DNA of 64,000 nucleotides, taken from Magicicada septendecula (Eukaryota > Arthropoda > Insecta > Hemiptera > Cicadidae). Positions 58,220-64,000 of the stretch are shown here, piece after piece. The stretch spans positions 1,316,789,046 through 1,316,853,045 of the forward strand of contig CM068367.1 of NCBI GenBank assembly GCA_034769895.1, in the 5' to 3' direction. A model generated the notes under the pieces. It ran no database searches. It worked only from the letters and a program-made list of their open reading frames with translations, and was not told the DNA's origin. The translations under genes and the position numbers were made by a program. Position 1 is the first letter of the stretch. Each line of letters starts with the position of its first letter.

Positions 58220-59136
58220 CTAAGTTTTATTGTAACAGTTGTTTCTGCTTGCAACCGTATATAATAAACACCATTTGAAGGTTGCGTTAAATGAGATGTT
58301 TCTTCGATTGTTCTGTAATCTTTTATTTTTCCACACAGCAGCAGGCAGATTAGGAGGATGATCGTTCCTCAGTGTAACAGCACAATCACTGCAATCAGTA
58401 ATTTTAGATGGTTTTCTCACTATGTACCCTGCCAAGTGATACACAAGACATTTTTCAGAGCACCAGTTTTAAGCTCAGGCAGTTCCTCTGCACAATCGTA
58501 GCATTCTGAGTCCTTTAAAACTACCTTTTTGTTGATGAGCAACTCCATTGACTTCTTGAAGGCTTTGTTTTCATTTTCTGCCTCCTTAACACGTTTCACG
58601 GATTTGGTTTACAAAAGAAGTGACAGGAGATTCACTTTTCGGTTCACAGTTTGCTCCTTTTGCCAATGTAAGTTTAAGTGTAACATACACAGACTGCAAC
58701 ATATGAAGATATAGAAAGTCAACTGTAGACGGATGGTCATCGCATGACAAAGAGCGGACAATCCTGAAATGGTGTTCTAGAGGATCTTGATAGAATTTTG
58801 CAGTAAGTACATATTTAAATTTCTTGCTCCACAAATATTCAGATGACTCCAGAGTACGTTTTAGAGTAACCGTGAGTGATTCTAGAGTTCTCTCTGAGGC
58901 AAAAGTGTTGCTTCCTGAATGAAGAATTTGTAGAACTCTCAATAATATATGATGCGACATTGATCCATTGTAAAGTCCCATTGTAGGAATTGATGAATTT
59001 AATTTATCGACAAGGTCATTCATGTCTCTGCTGAAGCTTTTTGTTTTCTCACTACCTACAAACCCTTCACAGCTCGTGTCATGATAAAATTTAATTGCGT
59101 TGGCAACTAAATAACTGGAACACCAACCTTGTAGTC

Positions 59137-59662
59137 TGTCACCGGACAAAAGGCTTGCCGCATGACAAATGGCGCCAATCGTACACTCTAGTTATTTTGG
59201 TGGCCCTAAAAAGGACCGAGTGGCGAGAACTGTGATGTTGGTCGTGCCGCGCTGAGGTGTTCGGCGGCTGCGCCCGCTGATCGTGGCGTACTGCAGTCCT
59301 CCTCTTCTTTCGGCACCGGTTGTAGAGTCGGCTGCCGGCCCAGCGAAATCCATCGCTGGCGCGGAACGGGAGTGCGAAGACGCAAGAACGGCGGTGGTTC
59401 TATTCTTCGGCTGTTCCTTCCGGCTGACTCCGCCCCGATGTCGTCCGAGAGAGGAGAGGAGATGAAGTGCGTTCGATGGCGTGGCGATGAAGAGTGCGTA
59501 AAATTTTCTGCCGGCCCGGGTTTTATTATCTAACCGGCATCGCTGATTGGCTAGCTCCGAACACGAAGTTGGTCACGTCTCGGCGGCTGCTGATGCCGGA
59601 TTGGCTCGCCTCGTCCACCGCTGGTACCGGAGAGCAGATGTTCGCATACCGCTGCCGTCACA
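59137..59662 (-). repeat. TRIM LTR, 3' copy in element orientation
   Basis: 526 bp. The open frames at 59283-59465 and 59494-59679 recur in the other LTR and are not genes. Confidence 0.9.
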
Positions 59663-59830
59663 ACTCCACCGGGTCTTGAATGCTCTCCGGTAGCCAGCCT
59701 ACTGCTCTTCTCCAGATGTTGTGGAGGTGTCTGTTGGGCGCCATGTTGATTGTTGTGCCGGCTGGTAGCTCGCTGGCGTGGCTGGATCTTGCATCCGCAA
59801 GATGATCGTCGCCCCACGTTGGGCGCCACT

Positions 59831-60356
59831 TGTCACCGGACAAAAGGCTTGCCGCATGACAAATGGCGCCAATCGTACACTCTAGTTATTTTGGTGGCCC
59901 TAAAAAGGACCGAGTGGCGAGAACTGTGATGTTGGTCGTGCCGCGCTGAGGTGTTCGGCGGCTGCGCCCGCTGATCGTGGCGTACTGCAGTCCTCCTCTT
60001 CTTTCGGCACCGGTTGTAGAGTCGGCTGCCGGCCCAGCGAAATCCATCGCTGGCGCGGAACGGGAGTGCGAAGACGCAAGAACGGCGGTGGTTCTATTCT
60101 TCGGCTGTTCCTTCCGGCTGACTCCGCCCCGATGTCGTCCGAGAGAGGAGAGGAGATGAAGTGCGTTCGATGGCGTGGCGATGAAGAGTGCGTAAAATTT
60201 TCTGCCGGCCCGGGTTTTATTATCTAACCGGCATCGCTGATTGGCTAGCTCCGAACACGAAGTTGGTCACGTCTCGGCGGCTGCTGATGCCGGATTGGCT
60301 CGCCTCGTCCACCGCTGGTACCGGAGAGCAGATGTTCGCATACCGCTGCCGTCACA
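59831..60356 (-). repeat. TRIM LTR, 5' copy in element orientation
   Basis: 526 bp, offset 694 bp from its twin, and followed on the minus strand by the primer-binding site. Confidence 0.9.
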
Positions 60357-61894
60357 ATTCGTACATTGGAATGATGTAGGATCGAGATGGGCTGCTGTCA
60401 CTTTAGGGCATGTCCTAAGTCCTGTGTTTTCAGCAGAAGTGTCCAGTTTGTAAACTAGTCTAAAGAATTCGTAGCTGACAATGTCGTTATTGTACAATAC
60501 TGACACTTTGTTATATAAAAAGTTTCTCACACATTTTATTATATGAACAGTATCTGAGAATGCCCAAATCCTGCTGTCTTCATCCGCTGGATTCGGAATA
60601 CTACATTTAATCTTACCTCTTTTTCCACAGATTCCTAAGTTCGCCCACACCTTTTTATTAGATTGACTACCATCTGATGTAACTCCAATTATTCTTACAC
60701 CTCGCTGCTCTAACTGCAAGGTAACCTGTACATAAGATTTTTTGCCAGAATATCACCCGGGGTTGCATTCCTGCTTGCGTACACTGGTACAGGCTGTACC
60801 CAGTTGAATAACAGAACCACAAACATGAATACCAGGGCATGGTTCGCCAGAGACGTTTTCATGCCGTAGGTGTATACTCACCAAAGTCTACAAAGCCATC
60901 AACTTTTAAAGAGGTTACATTAAACTAAATTGCCTCTCTTAGCTTCACTTCGTCGAATATTACTACTCCGAGACGTCTATTTTCATCAGTTTCTTCTCGC
61001 GGAAACTCTGAAATGGCATTTACAGCATTAGTGTTTACCCCGTATGGGCATTTCAAACCTTTACACAGCCTTTTCAGGTGGTTTTCTTTTGGAAGTGGCA
61101 ATAAATCATGTTGCAAGCAATGTCTGTATCCCTTTGGGGATTTGATTTTAAACCGCAAACTTTCCAGTACCTCATTCCTTTGGTATTTGACAAATTAGAC
61201 TTTTTAACCATAGCATCTACAATCATGTTCTGTTTCGTACTTAAATTCTTCATCCCTCTTTCTTATGAGTCACATTCCATCCTGGCAAGTTTCTTTTCTA
61301 GTAAAACAACTTTCACTTTCTCACAACGCAGTTTATTCTCATTCGTATCAAAGTACGGGTTAGATTTTGAATTTTATGTTTCAGCAACATGATTTGGTTT
61401 TGTTCATCCGATTGATTGATTGTCTTGGTGTGTTCTAGCCTGGGTGTGGTCTGAACTCACTGTTTCTGTCACAGAACAGTCTGGTGAATTGCTTTTTTCT
61501 TGGCCTGTTTGTACTTGCTGTATTTGCCTTCTTGCGGGTGACTTTCGGAGTTTTAGAGGCTTTGTCAAATATGTAGGCAAATTCAGAAAGATATTAGGTA
61601 CCGCACCAGGGTTTAAGCGCCATCTCAGTCTCGGAATTTTGACCTTTTTATTATTTACAACAAATGAATCTACTTTCAAAATCAGATCATCAGAAAATGT
61701 ACTTGACAGATATAAAATTTATGTGTAAGACATTTGTCCTTCCTGGGAATTGCCCTCACCCACTTTGCAAACTGATCTTCATCCCTGGGAGGTGTAAAGA
61801 AATGATTTCCTTTGTAGGAATCTTTACCATATCCATTCCTACACATCCAGGTACAAAACAGGACGGCATTTCTATTATATATTTTAACACACAA

Positions 61895-62918
61895 CTTCTA
61901 TATAACTGCACTACTATATAAAATTTTCACATGCGCTATTAACTGAAACTAAAAACTACCCGTATAATATGAAAAACAGCACACACATATCATTAGTATA
62001 ACCATTCATACATTCTGAGCATTTTTACACTATATAATCACACGTTTATTCTCAGAATGTTTTTAAATCACTCAAACCTATAGTTAATTGCAACTGTACA
62101 CGATATAAGTAATAAGACGCACAAACACACTTTTAACAACACATAGAACACAGCTCTTTTTTGCACGTGACTAATAGGCTTAGCATCTCAACTACAACAG
62201 TAAGCGATCGCAGCGCCGATGTTTGAGGTGTTCACCGCTAGCCCTATTCACAACTATAGCGCGCACTCAGAGTGATCTCACTTTATCTTCTACCTGCTAT
62301 GGTAAAAAAAAAAAAAAAAAACTTATGGTACAAGATATTGTTGCAGTGGAATCTCCCAAACCAGTTGATTGGTGGTTTCAAGCATCAGTAACCACCATAT
62401 ATTTAAACATAAAACATAATGACATATGTTGTTTTTTAATTCATATGTTTGTGGTAATTCATTCCAAAATGTATTTTCTGCTCCGCATGTGGGGATGAAC
62501 ATTGTGTGAAGAAAATTACACCTTTTCTGTAAAACCAGGGCGTTTCTTCAATATTGTATACTTTACTTAGTTCGCAAGTATATTTGAACAAAATAATAAC
62601 AGTAATAATAGTACTGGTAGCAACAGTAGTGACTGGTATTTACTATTTATTATATGGTCGCTTAAAAAAAATAAAATAAATAAAATCAACAAAATATATC
62701 TTTAGGGGTGATGCCAAAGATTGTCACTATACTGGACATCCAGAATGGTGTTCAATCACTTGTGTTTGGCCACTTGTCTGAACCCACTTAAAACTGTTAA
62801 ACCCACATATAAAATTTGCACAACCCATACAACTTTTTTTTTGTACTCCTTAGTCATATGCCAGTAGATTTCAGACAGTTTTAGACGATCATACATACAC
62901 ATACATACATCCTCAGCG
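61895..62918. other. Non-coding, nothing recognised
   Basis: AT-rich, with an A run at 62303-62320 and CATA repeats near 62890. A short GC-rich stretch at 62190-62280 may be the right end of the P-type element. The open frame 62223-62498 runs through the A run and has no motif. Confidence 0.4.
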
Positions 62919-64000
62919 CTACTGTCCAGTCCGGGCCTTGGCCTCCAAAAGAAATCGTCCCCACTGGTTTCTACTCCCGGCCAATGTCCACCAGCTTGCT
63001 GCACCCAGCCTCACTGCCTCCTTACCAACCTGGTCCAGCCATCTTGTACTCAGTCGTCCCCTTCTTCTCCTTCCCATCGGCAAATAATCCATGATTTTTT
63101 TTTGGGATTCTATCCTCCGCCATATCTGCACATGTCCAGCCCAACGCAATCTGTTAATTTGTATTAATTGCACGATTGGACGATATTTATACCTTTTGTA
63201 CAACTCTCGATTATGCAGTCGCCTCCAAATCTCGTTTTCCTTCACAGGGCCATAGGTTCTCTTCGGTACCTTCCTCTCAAACACGGCCAGTTTCTGCTCA
63301 TCTAGTTTTTTTAGCACCCAACATTCCGAGCCATACATCAGAACTGGTCTGATCAAGGTCTTTTAGAGACCATAGCTTTTGTCTCTTTACTTATTAATTT
63401 TGATTTAAAATGTTTCACTAGTCCGTAGTAACACCTATTAGCAGATAATATTCGTTTTTCAATGTCTCTAGAGGAGTAATTTCCAGAGTCCACATATGAC
63501 CCGAGATATGGAAATCCTTGAACTTTTTGAAATTCGTAATCATTAATACGCAGGGACAGGGTGCCAGTGTTGGCACCTACAACCATATATTTAGTTTTGC
63601 TTTGGTTTATAACCAAGCCCATAGCCTTAACAGACAACTCCAGTTCTTGAAAGGCTTCTTTTAAACCAGATTCAGACCTACTTATGACGTCAATGTCATC
63701 GGCATATGCCAGAAGCTGTACCTCCTTGTGAAATATGTCTCCGCTAGTGTGAATTCCTGAATCCCTGATAACCTTTTCTAGAGCTATGTTGAACAACAGA
63801 CATGCTAAGGCATCTGCTTGTTTCAGCCCATTCAGTGTTTTTAAGGAGTTGGATAGATTTGAGTGTATTCTGATTTGGCACTTAGAATTGGACATAGCTA
63901 CTCCAACCATACGCACCAACTTAGATGGTATATTCAATTCCTTCATAGCTCTATATAGCATTTTCCGGTTTATTGAATCATATGCTGACTGGAAATCCAC
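62919..64000 (-). mobile_element. LINE (RTE-like), running off the right edge
   Basis: The frame 64000-63353 (215 codons, open at the window edge) contains MDFQSAYDSINRKML, LNGLKQADALACLLFNIALE and LLAYADDIDVISRSESGLKEA with the catalytic YADD. The frame 63356-62919 continues with RPVLMYGSECWVLKKLDEQK, VFERKVPKRTYGPVKENEIW, INRLRWAGHVQIW and RRRGRLSTRWLDQV. A small indel at about 63355 shifts the frame, so the copy is inactive. The endonuclease half should lie beyond 64000 if present. Related to the fragment at 3563-3901. Confidence 0.9.

Larger units (their letters stand above)
59137..60356 (-). mobile_element. TRIM: terminal-repeat retrotransposon in miniature
   Basis: Two 526-bp LTRs (59137-59662 and 59831-60356), which look identical on reading, flank only 168 bp. 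The LTR ends are TGTCACCGG...CCGTCACA. On the minus strand the interior begins AG then TGGCGCCCAACGTGGGGC (59828-59811), which matches the standard primer-binding site for tRNA-Lys(1,2). This fixes the orientation. GC content is far above the surroundings. No gag or pol, so it must be moved by another element's proteins. No target duplication is visible (TAGTC against ATTCG), perhaps from a flank deletion or recombination. Confidence 0.9.
58220..61894 (-). pseudogene. P-element/THAP9-like transposase, decayed and split
   Basis: Minus-strand pieces in order. THAP zinc finger (61894-61682: CWMCRNGYGKDSYKGNHFF, FAKWVRAIPRKD, ICQVHF), frameshift, then PRLRWRLNPGAVPNIF. 61158-60925: SPKGYRHCLQHDLLPLPKEN, VVIFDEVKLREAI. 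60719-60370: GVRIIGVTSDGSQSNKKVW, FSDTVHIIKCVRNFLYN, ENTGLRTCPKVTAAHLDPTS. A 1220-bp TRIM insertion follows, then 59140-58586: VANAIKFYHDTSCEGFVGSE, PTMGLYNG, AKFYQDPLEHHFRIVRSLS, and 58444-58220 MYHLAGYIVRK. The protein would bind element ends with the THAP finger and cut with an RNase H-like core. Several stops and frameshifts make it a pseudogene. Confidence 0.88.

Noticed and set aside
59283..60379. Duplicated 60-63 residue ORFs
   Set aside because: They lie in the two LTRs of the TRIM and are explained by LTR identity and high GC content.

Overview
The window is arthropod-like nuclear DNA, most likely from an insect with a large repeat-rich genome. It is AT-rich, has spliceosomal introns, and carries Penelope, Ty3/gypsy, RTE-like LINE, hAT, pogo/Tigger, P-element/THAP and mariner-like DDE elements. 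I cannot name the species. No prokaryotic feature, rRNA, tRNA or CRISPR array was seen.

Two host genes are supported, head to head around a ~1.1 kb gap (42492-43619). On the minus strand is GOLPH3, with exon 1 at 42491-42297, a ~16 kb intron and exon 2 at 26348-26102. Its last exons are not visible. On the plus strand is NOL9/Grc3, the polynucleotide 5'-kinase of rRNA processing, with exon 1 at 43620-44718, a 4.2 kb intron and exon 2 at 48919-49135 carrying the P-loop. Its remaining exons are not visible. Splice sites and reading phase join correctly in both genes. Nearly everything else is transposon or relic.

Layout: 1-4.3 kb small repeats and a LINE tail. 4.3-11.1 kb a 6.8 kb segment between inverted repeats, with a Penelope-like element (PLE: RT plus GIY-YIG) nested inside. 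12.9-18.4 kb two truncated minus-strand gypsy elements. 19.8-25.8 kb a full-length but decayed gypsy with LTRs and target-site duplication (TSD). 26-42 kb the GOLPH3 intron with a hAT element, a mariner-like element broken by two later insertions, and several small palindromic elements. 44.7-48.9 kb the first NOL9 intron with hAT and pogo MITEs. 49.4-57.5 kb an 8 kb segment between inverted repeats, holding a PLE remnant, a 163-bp tandem array, a 2.56 kb TG...CA insertion and an intact Tigger. 58.2-61.9 kb a decayed P/THAP transposase split by a very young TRIM. 62.9-64 kb an RTE-like LINE.

The main discovery candidate is a set of at least six sequence-unrelated families (A, B, C, D, E, H) with hammerhead self-cleaving ribozyme cores in their terminal arms. 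In families A, B, C and E the two inverted arms carry cores of opposite sense, with antisense in the 5' arm and sense in the 3' arm as judged from an ORF or an asymmetric 5' tail. H has the same opposed pair but no independent orientation marker, and D has one core at its centre. In three short copies the sense arm abuts an exact 11-13 bp TSD, which shows these short palindromic RNA-encoding units have moved. Family A includes an 80-bp tandem dimer of the ribozyme unit. All cores carry one extra nucleotide before stem II and a very short stem III.
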